Positions 1 to 5,845 of a stretch of 6,803 nucleotides of DNA are shown piece by piece; within the stretch, counting starts at the first letter, position 1; each line of letters starts with the position of its first letter. The notes under the pieces were generated by a model. That model had not been told where the DNA came from. It did not search any database and saw only the letters and a list, made by a program, of their open reading frames with translations. The DNA is taken from contig JAKLEF010000104.1 of assembly GCA_022703195.1 (NCBI GenBank), positions 1-6,803 on the forward strand, written 5' to 3'. Origin of the DNA: Candidatus Fermentibacterota bacterium (GTDB taxonomy: Bacteria; Fermentibacterota; Fermentibacteria; Fermentibacterales; Fermentibacteraceae). The position numbers and the translations under genes were made by a program.

Positions 1-1441
1 ATTCCTCCACCGACACGGCCGTGATCTCCAGACAGAACTGCGCCGGCTCGAAGGGTCCGCCGCAGGGCCCCTCGACGATGACCGGCCCGTCCGGTGTCAC
101 ATGCAGCCCGGATGTCGAGCCCAGGAGCTTGATGCAGAAGTTGCCGGTTCCGGGGAACGGGTTGCCGTCCCATCCCTGGAAGTCGGCCCAGTTCCCGGAG
201 CCGTCCCTGTAGAAGCTCTCGCCTTCCGAGGCCGAGGATTCGACGATCGTCCTGTAGCTCGCCCCGAGAAGGACCGGTACGTCGGAAGTCCTGTCGTAGG
301 GCTGGCCTCCGCGGTCCAGGGCGAGCACGGCGTAGAGGCTGTCCCCATCGACCGTCTCGAACGGCTCCGGGAAGTCGACGGTGTGGTACCCGGCATGGAC
401 GAACATCCCCGAGTCCGATGCCAGCATGCCGTACGGCTCGCCGCCGTCGAAGCCCGAGTAGACCGAGAGCGCCCAGGCCGTGCTGTCGGAGGCGGTGAAG
501 AAGCCGCCCGAGGAGACCAGCATCGGCGATCCGGTGACGAATGCGTTCATGGCCTCGGCTGTTCCGGCCATGGTGTCCCGCCAGCCGTGGAGGTCGTGGT
601 AGAGCACGCGGTCATAGCGCATGGGCTCCACATCGCGGAAGGACACTGCGCCCATCTGCGGTTCGTGCCCGGCCCAGCGGTCGTGGTAGGAGATCCAGAA
701 GCAGCCGTCGAGACCCCATCCCGCGCCCCAGCTGTTCTTGCAGAGCCATGCCCCGGGCTCGGGGGCCTGCGTCTGGAGGGTGTCGTTCCAGCCGATGATG
801 GCGATCGCGTGGTTCGGCGGCTCTTCGCTCGACGGGGGCTGGTAGTGGATGTAATCCTGGATGTACTCCTCGGAGTAGCACATGCAGGTGCCCATCACGC
901 CGTACTGCATGACGGCTTCCTTGATCTCGTCGATCCTCCCGAGGTCGTCACCGGCGGTGTACCATTCGATGTGCCTCGGATAGTAGACGTGATAGCCGGG
1001 GGAGTACCGGAGGGGCGCGGGATCGTAAGACTGCCCGTCCGTGTCCCTGACCGCCCCGTCGCCCCTCGTGAGATAGGCCGAAGCGACCATGTAGTCGCCT
1101 CCGAAGTGCACGGTCAGGCCGCTGCCGGAGACGGGGTCGGCATCTCCGTTCCAGTTGTCGTTGAAGCCGTTCCACCAGTCGAGGTGGTATTCCGCCAGGT
1201 CGGGCTCGCCCTCCTCGCCGGCCGATTCCCAGGCGCCGGTCATCAGCAGGTTGCCTTCGATGGCCGCCATTGTGCCGTGCGTCCAGCAGGTGCCGCCCTC
1301 CTGGCTCTTGATCGAGGTGACGAAGCACTCTCCATCCACGTCCCTGAGGTCGAATGCGACCGGCAGGGCGGCGCACGGCAGGGCCGACGCCAGGAGGGGG
1401 ATGATGTACCCCTTGCGGAATCCTGATACGGGTGTTCCCAT
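1..1441 (-). CDS. Secreted papain-family (C1) cysteine peptidase with lectin-like domain, 3' end outside window
   Basis: Translation from ATG at 1441 stays open for 480 codons to the left edge, so the C-terminus is missing. Residues 8-27 look like a Sec signal peptide (FRKG, then a hydrophobic stretch ending near ALP). The catalytic domain follows at once (AFDLRDVDG, 29-37), with no room for an inhibitory propeptide. Visible active-site residues are Q47 and C52 in QEGGTCWTHG, H211 in NHAIAIIGWND and N236 in CKNSWGAGWG. Residues about 270-445 resemble the lectin-like domain found behind C1 domains in this family, including VPVLLGASYRTIV (388-400). From about 452 a new segment starts (GPVIVEGPCGGPFEP), perhaps a BACON-like or other beta-sandwich module. 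A strong Shine-Dalgarno, GGAGGAG, lies a few bases before the ATG and supports this start. The likely role is extracellular or cell-surface proteolysis; substrate unknown. Family call is firm, domain ends approximate. Confidence 0.92.
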   Translation of the reverse strand, partial: MGTPVSGFRKGYIIPLLASALPCAALPVAFDLRDVDGECFVTSIKSQEGGTCWTHGTMAAIEGNLLMTGAWESAGEEGEPDLAEYHLDWWNGFNDNWNGDADPVSGSGLTVHFGGDYMVASAYLTRGDGAVRDTDGQSYDPAPLRYSPGYHVYYPRHIEWYTAGDDLGRIDEIKEAVMQYGVMGTCMCYSEEYIQDYIHYQPPSSEEPPNHAIAIIGWNDTLQTQAPEPGAWLCKNSWGAGWGLDGCFWISYHDRWAGHEPQMGAVSFRDVEPMRYDRVLYHDLHGWRDTMAGTAEAMNAFVTGSPMLVSSGGFFTASDSTAWALSVYSGFDGGEPYGMLASDSGMFVHAGYHTVDFPEPFETVDGDSLYAVLALDRGGQPYDRTSDVPVLLGASYRTIVESSASEGESFYRDGSGNWADFQGWDGNPFPGTGNFCIKLLGSTSGLHVTPDGPVIVEGPCGGPFEPAQFCLEITAVSVEE

Positions 1442-1465
1442 TTCTCCTCCGGAGTGGCGTGACCC

Positions 1466-1494
1466 TAGACCGTGCGTGACCTCATTCAGATAAT
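1466..1494 (+). promoter_or_regulatory. Possible sigma-70-type promoter for the pseudouridine synthase, leaderless spacing
   Basis: TAGACC at 1466-1471 (4 of 6 matches to TTGACA) and GATAAT at 1489-1494 (5 of 6 to TATAAT) are separated by exactly 17 bases. A start site about 7 bases after the -10 box would fall on the ATG at 1501, giving a transcript without a leader. It lies in the short divergent gap opposite the peptidase gene. This is a pattern match only, and the sigma-factor preference of this organism is unknown. Confidence 0.35.
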
Positions 1495-1500
1495 CCTGTG

Positions 1501-2223
1501 ATGGAGAGCGGACCTTGTCCATATCCCGGGGACCCGGAGCCTGGCGACGCCGGCGCCCGGCCCTCTTCCGGAGGGATCGTCATCATAGCCTACAGGGACG
1601 GCATCGTCGCCGTCTCCAAGCCGGAGGGCATGGCATCGATCCCCGACCGCCGGGGCTCTCCCGGCGACCTCCATTCGATGCTCCAGGAGATCCTCGGCGC
1701 AAGGCTCTACGTCGTCCACAGGCTCGACAGGCCGACGAGCGGCGTGGTCCTCTTCGCGAGGACCGCTCCGGTCCATCGGGCGCTCTGCATGGCGTTCCAG
1801 TCCGGGGGAGCCGCCAAGACGTACCATGCCGCAGTCCTCGGCCATCTCGAGGACCGCACGATCTCGCTGCCCCTCAGGCGCTTCGGGTCGGGCAGAGTCT
1901 GGGTGGACGAGGCCCGTGGAAAGCCGTGCACGACCGTCGTGAAGGCCCTTGAGCACGGCACCGGATACACGCTGGCCGAGGTACGTCCGCAAACCGGCAG
2001 GCTTCACCAGATCCGGGCCCATCTGGCCGCGGTCGGTCATCCTGTGGCCGGTGACACCGTCTATTCGAAGGATTCGTGCGGTGCCTGGCCCAGGCTGATG
2101 CTCCACGCATCCAGGATAGAAGTGCAGTCGTCGGGAGGGGGGGCCGTCTTCGAAGCGCCCCTCCCGGAAGCATTCAGGTTCTTGCTCGACAGGGCCCGGA
2201 CCGGGGCCCCGGGGGAGGAGTGA
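1501..2223 (+). CDS. RluA-family RNA pseudouridine synthase
   Basis: Isomerises uridine to pseudouridine in rRNA or tRNA; the target site cannot be told from sequence. The 240-residue product has the RluA/RsuA-type fold signature: the opening strand YRDGIVAVSKPEG (31-43), the catalytic motif HRLDRPTSGVVLF (73-85) with D76 as the expected nucleophile, and the late motif PQTGRLHQIRAHL (163-175) followed by GHPVAGDTVY. There is no N-terminal S4 RNA-binding domain, so it is a short, catalytic-core-only member. The start is uncertain. ATG 1501 (preceded in frame by GTG 1498) has no clear Shine-Dalgarno and adds about 25 Pro/Gly-rich residues before the usual family start. A GGAGG at 1570-1574 precedes ATC codons close to where relatives normally begin. 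The next gene starts 4 bases after the stop, suggesting co-transcription. Confidence 0.9.
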   Translation: MESGPCPYPGDPEPGDAGARPSSGGIVIIAYRDGIVAVSKPEGMASIPDRRGSPGDLHSMLQEILGARLYVVHRLDRPTSGVVLFARTAPVHRALCMAFQSGGAAKTYHAAVLGHLEDRTISLPLRRFGSGRVWVDEARGKPCTTVVKALEHGTGYTLAEVRPQTGRLHQIRAHLAAVGHPVAGDTVYSKDSCGAWPRLMLHASRIEVQSSGGGAVFEAPLPEAFRFLLDRARTGAPGEE

Positions 2224-2227
2224 CGCG

Positions 2228-2590
2228 ATGGAGAGAGCCGACTGGACTGGTGAGTTCCCGGGTTCCGTGGTGGTCACAGATGCTGGAGGGACGATCCTCT
2301 ACATGAACGGAAGGGCCGCCGAGACCTTCGCATCCGAAGGCGGCCCGGCGCTCGTGGGGCGCGACGTCAGGGAAGTCCATCCCCCTGCTGCGAGGGTGAA
2401 GGTCGATCGGCTGTTCGAGACGAAGCGCCTCAACGCCTATACGATCGAGAAGAACGGGACACGGAAGCTGATCTACCAGAGCCCGTGGTTCAGCGGCGGC
2501 GAGTTCGCCGGATTCGTGGAGCTGTCGCTTCCCATTCCCGCAGACATGCCGCATTTCGTACGCGGGACGAAGGCGGGCGGGACGTCCTAG
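2228..2590 (+). CDS. Stand-alone PAS-domain protein
   Basis: A 120-residue protein that is essentially one PAS domain. The N-terminal PAS strand pair is visible as VVVTDAGGTILYMNGRAAETF (14-34), then GRDVREVHPP (44-53), and a C-terminal sheet (KLIYQSPWF, 80-88; EFAGFVELSLPIP, 92-104). The ending ELSLPIPADMPHFVR recalls small single-PAS proteins of anaerobes. No kinase, cyclase, phosphatase or DNA-binding output domain is present, so any signal must pass through a partner. The ligand is unknown; I see no flavin-type cysteine motif, and the single HPP histidine is not enough to infer heme. The start is well supported by GGAGGAG at 2214-2220, seven bases before the ATG. It follows the pseudouridine synthase by 4 bp, and a strong hairpin overlaps its 3' end. 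Confidence 0.85.
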   Translation: MERADWTGEFPGSVVVTDAGGTILYMNGRAAETFASEGGPALVGRDVREVHPPAARVKVDRLFETKRLNAYTIEKNGTRKLIYQSPWFSGGEFAGFVELSLPIPADMPHFVRGTKAGGTS

Positions 2591-2604
2591 ACATCCCGCC
2601 CGCC
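2572..2604. terminator. Hairpin spanning the PAS stop codon, likely bidirectional terminator
   Basis: A perfect 11-bp GC-rich inverted repeat (GGCGGGCGGGA at 2572-2582 against TCCCGCCCGCC at 2594-2604) encloses an 11-base loop holding the TAG stop of the PAS gene (2588-2590). It lies between the convergent PAS gene and the small membrane-protein gene, so it could end transcription from either side. No T-run follows on either strand, so it is not a classical intrinsic terminator; it may instead be an RNA 3'-end stabiliser or a Rho-assisted stop. Confidence 0.6.
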
Positions 2605-2631
2605 GTGTCAGGCTCCCGGGTGCGGTATGAC

Positions 2632-2970
2632 CTACCAGGCCAGCGATACCGCCAGCACAGCCAGGGAGACCGCGAGGACGGCGGGAAGGGCGCAGCCAGT
2701 CAGGAAGCATCCCCTCCTGCGGGTCGTGTCGCCGCTGTCGACGGGGGCGGAGTAGTCCTGCTGCTGCTCCTGGTAGGACCTGTCCCTGTCCGCCATGGAC
2801 TTCGTGCCGCCGTCCCTGCCGATCTCCTTCTGGGCTGAGCCGCCGGCAGGCCTGGGCGGCTTGTAGGCAGGCTTGGTATGCCCGGCGGAGTTCTTCTTGA
2901 AGAATACCCCGCCGCCCATCTTGCCGCCGATCGAGGACCCCTTGCCCCTGGACATGCCTTCCTTGCCCAT
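2632..2970 (-). CDS. Small hypothetical protein with C-terminal membrane anchor
   Basis: I do not recognise a family. The 112-residue product has three visible parts: a basic, Gly/Ser/Lys-rich and Pro-rich N-terminal half (GKGSSIGGKMGGG; KPAYKPPRPAGG), a charged, Gln-rich middle (DRDRSYQEQQQDY, 61-73) and a C-terminal hydrophobic stretch from about 88 to 112 preceded by three arginines (TTRRRGCFLTGC). That fits a single tail-anchored transmembrane helix with the basic N-terminus in the cytoplasm. The helix contains AVLAVSL twice in a row (97-103 and 104-110), encoded by different codons. A clean Shine-Dalgarno (GGAGG) about 6 bases before the ATG at 2970 supports this strand and start; Met6 is an alternative. 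It converges with the PAS gene and diverges from the reductase gene. Function unknown. Confidence 0.7.
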   Translation of the reverse strand: MGKEGMSRGKGSSIGGKMGGGVFFKKNSAGHTKPAYKPPRPAGGSAQKEIGRDGGTKSMADRDRSYQEQQQDYSAPVDSGDTTRRRGCFLTGCALPAVLAVSLAVLAVSLAW

Positions 2971-3115
2971 CTCGACCTCCGGTTGTCGGGAATTCCACGG
3001 GAATACTAACGAGGAGGCCTCCCCGGCGGAAGCCCGGGAGGGCCGGAGCGGGATCGATGCCCTATCTTACCGGCATCACTTCATGGCGCTGGCGGCGGTT
3101 CACGGGAGGATCGCG
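2971..3115. other. Divergent intergenic region
   Basis: This 145-bp gap separates two divergent starts and should hold both promoters. Shine-Dalgarno sequences sit at both ends (GGAGG for the minus gene near 2977-2981, GGGAGGA for the plus gene near 3104-3110). Weak -10-like candidates are TAGTAT on the minus strand (3008-3003) and TATCTT on the plus strand (3063-3068), but neither has a convincing -35 partner. An open reading frame runs through on the plus strand into the reductase, but it overlaps the small membrane-protein gene and is not considered coding. Confidence 0.4.
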
Positions 3116-4273
3116 ATGCTCTACAGGAGATTCGGACGCACCGGAGCGCGGGTTTCCGCTCTCGGATACGGATGCATGAGGTTCCTGTCCAGGAAGGGTG
3201 CGCCGACCTGGGGCGCGAACGTGGATGTGGCCGGGGCAGTCGCCCTGCTCCACGAGGCCAGGCAGGCGGGTGTGAACTACTTCGACACCGCCTACAACTA
3301 CCACGCCGGGACGAGCGAGCGGATCGTCGGCAGGTTCCTGTCGGAGATCCCGCGCGACTCCGTGTTCGTGGCCTCGAAGAGCCCGGTGTGGAAGATGAGG
3401 AAGCCGTCGGATTTCAAGAGATATCTCTCCATCCAGCTCAGGAGGCTGGGCACGGGCAGGATCGACTTCTACCTGCTCCACGGCCTGGACGCGGAGTCGT
3501 TCGCGAAGTGCAGGGAACTGGGCGCCCTGGAGTTCCTGGAGGCCGAGACCGGGCGCGGCAGGATCGGGCACGCCGGCTTCTCCTTCCACGATGCCCCCCA
3601 CGTCTTCCCGGCGATCGTCGATTCCTTCGACTGGGGCTTCTGCCTCATGCAGTACAACCTCGTCGACGCGAACAGCCAGGCCGGCACGGCGGGGCTCCGT
3701 TACGCGGCCTCGAAGGGGCTGGGCGTGGCGGTCATGGAGCCGCTTCGCGGCGGTGATCTCGTGAGGGGCATGCCCGACGCCGTGAAGAGGGGCTGGGCCG
3801 GGCAGCCGGAGTTCACGCCCGCCCAGCACTGCCTCCGATGGATATGGGATCAGCCGGAGGTGTCGGTCGTCCTCAGCGGCATGGGCACCCGCGACCAGCT
3901 CGCGGAGAATGTCGCGGCGGCCTCGGCCACGCCGCCGGGGTCCCTCTCACCTGCCGGGCGCGATCTATGCACCCGCATGCAGTCGGCCTACCTGGGCTTG
4001 AGGAAGACGGGCTGCACGCGCTGCGGCTACTGCCTGCCATGCCCTTCGGGGGTGTTCATCCCGAGGGTCCTGGACCTGATGGACGAGCGTTCGATGTTCC
4101 CCGAGTCGCCCGGCCCGTCCATGAGCTACTCCATGTGGCTGCCAGCCGCGAACCGCGCGGACAGGTGCACGTCGTGCGGCTCGTGCGAGTCGCGGTGCCC
4201 GCAGCACCTGCCCGTGAAGAAGCTCCTCGCGGAGGCCCACGCGGCTCTGACGGGCGGGGCCTCCGGGAGCTGA
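3116..4273 (+). CDS. Aldo/keto reductase with C-terminal 4Fe-4S ferredoxin-like domain
   Basis: The 385-residue product has an AKR TIM barrel at about 1-285, beginning YRRFGRTGARVSALGYGCMR. The catalytic tetrad is intact: D57 and Y62 in YFDTAYNYH, K88 in VASKSP and H122 in YLLHGLD. The C-terminal domain carries two cysteine sets: C300, C303, C306 and C309 (CTRCGYCLPCP) and C351, C354, C357 and C361 (CTSCGSCESRCP), each able to bind a [4Fe-4S] cluster. This matches the ferredoxin-containing AKR group common in anaerobes, thought to couple carbonyl or related reductions to low-potential electron carriers; the substrate is unknown. The ATG at 3116 is preferred because GGGAGGA lies a few bases upstream and the usual AKR N-terminus starts there. 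The frame is open 243 bases further upstream, but that part overlaps the divergent gene. It converges on the beta-barrel gene with 4 bp between stop codons. Confidence 0.93.
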   Translation: MLYRRFGRTGARVSALGYGCMRFLSRKGAPTWGANVDVAGAVALLHEARQAGVNYFDTAYNYHAGTSERIVGRFLSEIPRDSVFVASKSPVWKMRKPSDFKRYLSIQLRRLGTGRIDFYLLHGLDAESFAKCRELGALEFLEAETGRGRIGHAGFSFHDAPHVFPAIVDSFDWGFCLMQYNLVDANSQAGTAGLRYAASKGLGVAVMEPLRGGDLVRGMPDAVKRGWAGQPEFTPAQHCLRWIWDQPEVSVVLSGMGTRDQLAENVAAASATPPGSLSPAGRDLCTRMQSAYLGLRKTGCTRCGYCLPCPSGVFIPRVLDLMDERSMFPESPGPSMSYSMWLPAANRADRCTSCGSCESRCPQHLPVKKLLAEAHAALTGGASGS

Positions 4274-4277
4274 CCGG

Positions 4278-5012
4278 CTAGATCCTCAGCGCCAGGGACA
4301 CCCGGATGACGGGATACACGCCGACGCCGTTGAGGTCGTTCTCCACGGAGTCCTCCTCGCCCTCTAGGGCATTCGCCAGCTCCTGCTCCATGCCCGTGGG
4401 CAGCGACCCGCCCTCGTGCCGGAGCTCCACGGAATACGACTGCAACACTATACCGAAGTCGGTGGACAGGCCGAGCCCTCCGCCGGGCCATCCCGCCCCG
4501 TCGAAGCCGATGCCGAGATAGGGAGCCACGGGGTCCATCGAGACCGTGCCCCTGACCGCTCCCACCTCCCCGGGTGACCAGACCCTGCCCCCGAGCTCGA
4601 CGGGAGATCTCGTGTCGATGGCCACGCCCATGTCGCCCGAGCTGAATGCGGCACCTCCCGAGAGCCTGAAGGAGCCTCCCGAGGGATGCAGGTCGAGCAG
4701 GACCGAAGTCCAGCCCATCGAGGCGTCCACTTCGTAGGGCAGGCCGCGCCAGGTGACCGATCCAGCACCGGAGAGTACCGTGTGGGAGATCCTGAGCGAA
4801 GCCCTCTCGCCTAGGCCTATCCCTGCCTCGGCCCCGGCGCCGGTGGTTCCCGCCAGGGCCCCGAGCGCCACGGGGCCGGCTGCAGCGCCTGCATCCGGGT
4901 GGATCGGGGCCAGGAGCACCACAGCCGCGAGGACTGTCGCTCCGGGTGGGAGGAATGGTCGGATTGTGAAAACTGCGGGGTCCTTCCGGTGTCCCTCCAC
5001 CGCCCCGATCAT
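4278..5012 (-). CDS. Putative outer-membrane beta-barrel protein
   Basis: The 244-residue product has a hydrophobic segment at 25-35 ending in APIHPDAGA, consistent with a Sec signal peptide cleaved near residue 43. The mature part alternates polar and hydrophobic residues in short glycine-bounded strands (ALGALAGTTGAGAEAGIGL; TSVLLDLHPSGGSFRLSGGAAF, 102-123; APYLGIGF, 163-170; LGLSTDFGIVLQ, 180-191). A charged acidic loop (NALEGEEDSVENDL, 214-227) precedes a last strand, YPVIRVSLALRI. The pattern resembles porin-like outer-membrane proteins I know from Gram-negative genomes with the DLHP and APYLGIG motifs. The C-terminal residue is Ile where many barrels end in Phe. The start is weakly supported: ATG 5012 has no good Shine-Dalgarno and codons 12-26 are unusually A/T-ending. 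Specific function is unknown; it may be structural or transport-related. Confidence 0.7.
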   Translation of the reverse strand: MIGAVEGHRKDPAVFTIRPFLPPGATVLAAVVLLAPIHPDAGAAAGPVALGALAGTTGAGAEAGIGLGERASLRISHTVLSGAGSVTWRGLPYEVDASMGWTSVLLDLHPSGGSFRLSGGAAFSSGDMGVAIDTRSPVELGGRVWSPGEVGAVRGTVSMDPVAPYLGIGFDGAGWPGGGLGLSTDFGIVLQSYSVELRHEGGSLPTGMEQELANALEGEEDSVENDLNGVGVYPVIRVSLALRI

Positions 5013-5154
5013 CCAACGCCCGCGCTGGCGCAGGGGTTCCCGCCCCGCCCGGCAGGCCCGAGCCGCTTCGTCCTCGACCTTCGTGTGCGCGTTTCGACAT
5101 ATTGCCGGTTCGGAACGGACTGAAAGTCCATATTGGAAAGACCGGAAGGCTTTT
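5013..5154. promoter_or_regulatory. Divergent control region between beta-barrel and EIIA genes
   Basis: This 142-bp gap lies between two divergent genes. The EIIA side has a perfect 5-bp inverted repeat, GGACT-GAA-AGTCC (5117-5129), flanked by two direct copies of CATATTG at 5098-5104 and 5129-5135, whose starts are 31 bases apart, about three helical turns. TCGACC at 5074-5079 with CATATT at 5098-5103 (18-base spacer) is a possible promoter for EIIA. GGAAGG about 5 bases before the ATG at 5155 is its ribosome binding site. The operator idea is inference; the repeats are short enough to occur by chance. Confidence 0.3.
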
Positions 5155-5622
5155 ATGAACCTCTTCGACGTCATGTCCCCCGGGCGGGTCAGGATCCTCG
5201 GATCCGGAACGAAGTCCGGAGCCCTGAAGGAGCTGACCGATCTCCTCGCCGCCACCGGAGTCGTCGCCGACCCCGGCGAGCTGGAGAGGCTGATCCTCGA
5301 GCGGGAATCCCTCATGAGCACGGGCATCGGCCTCGGGATAGCCGTGCCCCACGCCCGCATCTCGGGGCTCTCCACCTCGTGCATCGCCTTCGGGATCAGG
5401 CCCGAGGGGATCCCCGACTACGAGTCGATAGACGGATCGCCCGTGCGGATCGTGGCGATGATCATCACCGGGACGCAGCGGCAGAGGGAGTACATCGAGC
5501 TCCTGTCATCCCTCGCGAGGCTCTTCAAGGACGAGTCCGCACGAGAGAGGGTGCTCTCCGCCAGAACCTCGAAGGAACTGTGGGAGACACTGATGCACGA
5601 GCGTTCCGGCCTCCTCGCGTAA
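5155..5622 (+). CDS. PTS EIIA type-2 (fructose/Ntr-like) domain protein
   Basis: The 155-residue product matches a complete, free-standing EIIA type-2 domain. In this family a histidine accepts phosphate from HPr or NPr and passes it to a sugar EIIB or uses it for regulation. The phosphorylated histidine is H66 in GIGLGIAVPHARI (57-69), preceded by the usual LILERESLMSTG (46-57). The C-terminal helices are typical (YIELLSSLARLFKDE; LWETLMHE). No EIIB, EIIC, HPr or EI gene is in the window, so a regulatory, PtsN-like role is at least as likely as sugar import. The start at 5155 fits the family's normal N-terminus and has GGAAGG upstream; the frame is open further left but overlaps the divergent gene. 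The last 21 bases, encoding RSGLLA and the stop, are the first part of a 74-bp repeat that recurs downstream. Confidence 0.9.
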   Translation: MNLFDVMSPGRVRILGSGTKSGALKELTDLLAATGVVADPGELERLILERESLMSTGIGLGIAVPHARISGLSTSCIAFGIRPEGIPDYESIDGSPVRIVAMIITGTQRQREYIELLSSLARLFKDESARERVLSARTSKELWETLMHERSGLLA

Positions 5623-5629
5623 AAAGCTC

Positions 5630-5652
5630 CCGGACCGGCCGTGAAGGGTCGG
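5630..5652 (-). terminator. Terminator-like stem in repeat copy 1 (minus strand)
   Basis: Read on the minus strand, CCGACC (5652-5647) pairs with GGTCCGG (5636-5630) as six base pairs with one bulged base, followed by GAGC and five T (5625-5621). The As encoding the T-run include two bases of the EIIA stop codon. The same structure occurs in repeat copy 2 at 5704-5726, followed by T at 5699-5695. It would stop transcription coming from the pyruvate oxidoreductase gene before it runs antisense through EIIA. It overlaps and would compete with the hairpin at 5648-5676. Confidence 0.4.
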
Positions 5653-5676
5653 ATCCTCCCGGAGATCGGATCCGAC
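5648..5676. repeat. 9-bp inverted repeat in repeat copy 1
   Basis: GTCGGATCC (5648-5656) and GGATCCGAC (5668-5676) form a perfect 9-bp stem with an 11-base loop, 26 bases after the EIIA stop. No T-run follows on the plus strand, so it may protect the EIIA mRNA 3' end or act as a weak terminator. Confidence 0.6.
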
Positions 5677-5721
5677 GTTCCGGCCTCCTCGCGTAAAAAG
5701 CTCCCGGACCGGCCGTGAAGG

Positions 5722-5750
5722 GTCGGATCCTCCCGGAGATCGGATCCGAC
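5722..5750. repeat. 9-bp inverted repeat in repeat copy 2
   Basis: This is the exact second occurrence of the GTCGGATCC/GGATCCGAC stem (5722-5730 with 5742-5750), displaced by one 74-bp period. It gives the EIIA transcript a second identical hairpin in tandem. Confidence 0.6.
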
Positions 5751-5768
5751 GTTCCGGCCTCCTCGCGT

Positions 5769-5797
5769 AAAAAGCTTCCGGGCCGCGAGCCGCCCGG
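5769..5797 (-). terminator. Rho-independent-type terminator for the pyruvate oxidoreductase transcript
   Basis: On the minus strand CCGGGC (5797-5792) pairs with GCCCGG (5783-5778) around an 8-base loop and is followed by AAGC and a run of five T (5773-5769). The T-run belongs to the partial third repeat copy, i.e. to the duplicated TAAAAAGCT from the EIIA gene end. An alternative 14-bp palindrome, GCCGCCCGGGCGGC (5789-5802), overlaps the stem. It lies about 95 bases downstream of the oxidoreductase stop codon. Confidence 0.55.
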
Positions 5798-5845
5798 GCG
5801 GCAGCCCCCCATGACACCAACCACTGTCGATCCCGTCGAAATGGA

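Larger units (their letters stand above)
5602..5776. repeat. 74-bp tandem repeat, two full copies plus a 27-bp partial copy
   Basis: Copies at 5602-5675 and 5676-5749 are identical by eye over all 74 bases. A third begins at 5750, matches exactly for 27 bases to 5776, then diverges. The first copy begins inside the EIIA coding sequence and includes its last codons and TAA stop, so the downstream copies each hold a duplicate of the gene's 3' tail. Identity of the copies suggests recent duplication or ongoing slippage. The period is not a multiple of 3, and reading frames through it look spurious. Confidence 0.95.

Noticed and set aside
101..1426. Long plus-strand open frame of 441 codons
   Set aside because: It is antisense to the papain-family gene, whose active-site motifs, signal peptide and Shine-Dalgarno are clear. 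The plus-strand product is Val/Arg/Gly-rich with no recognisable motif, as expected for a GC-rich shadow frame.
2174..2998. Minus-strand open frame of 274 codons
   Set aside because: It crosses the PAS gene and the small membrane-protein gene in another frame, is low-complexity Arg/Gly-rich, and has no supporting motif.
2873..3115. N-terminal extension of the aldo/keto reductase frame
   Set aside because: The family's N-terminus begins at ATG 3116, which has its own Shine-Dalgarno; the upstream part overlaps the divergent small gene and has no AKR-like sequence.
4126..5352. Minus-strand open frame of 408 codons
   Set aside because: Shadow of the reductase end, the beta-barrel gene and EIIA; the product is Arg/Gly-rich without domains.
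5602..5787. CRISPR array or mobile-element end
   Set aside because: Repeats are directly adjacent without spacers, number fewer than three, and there is no cas gene, transposase or target-site duplication.
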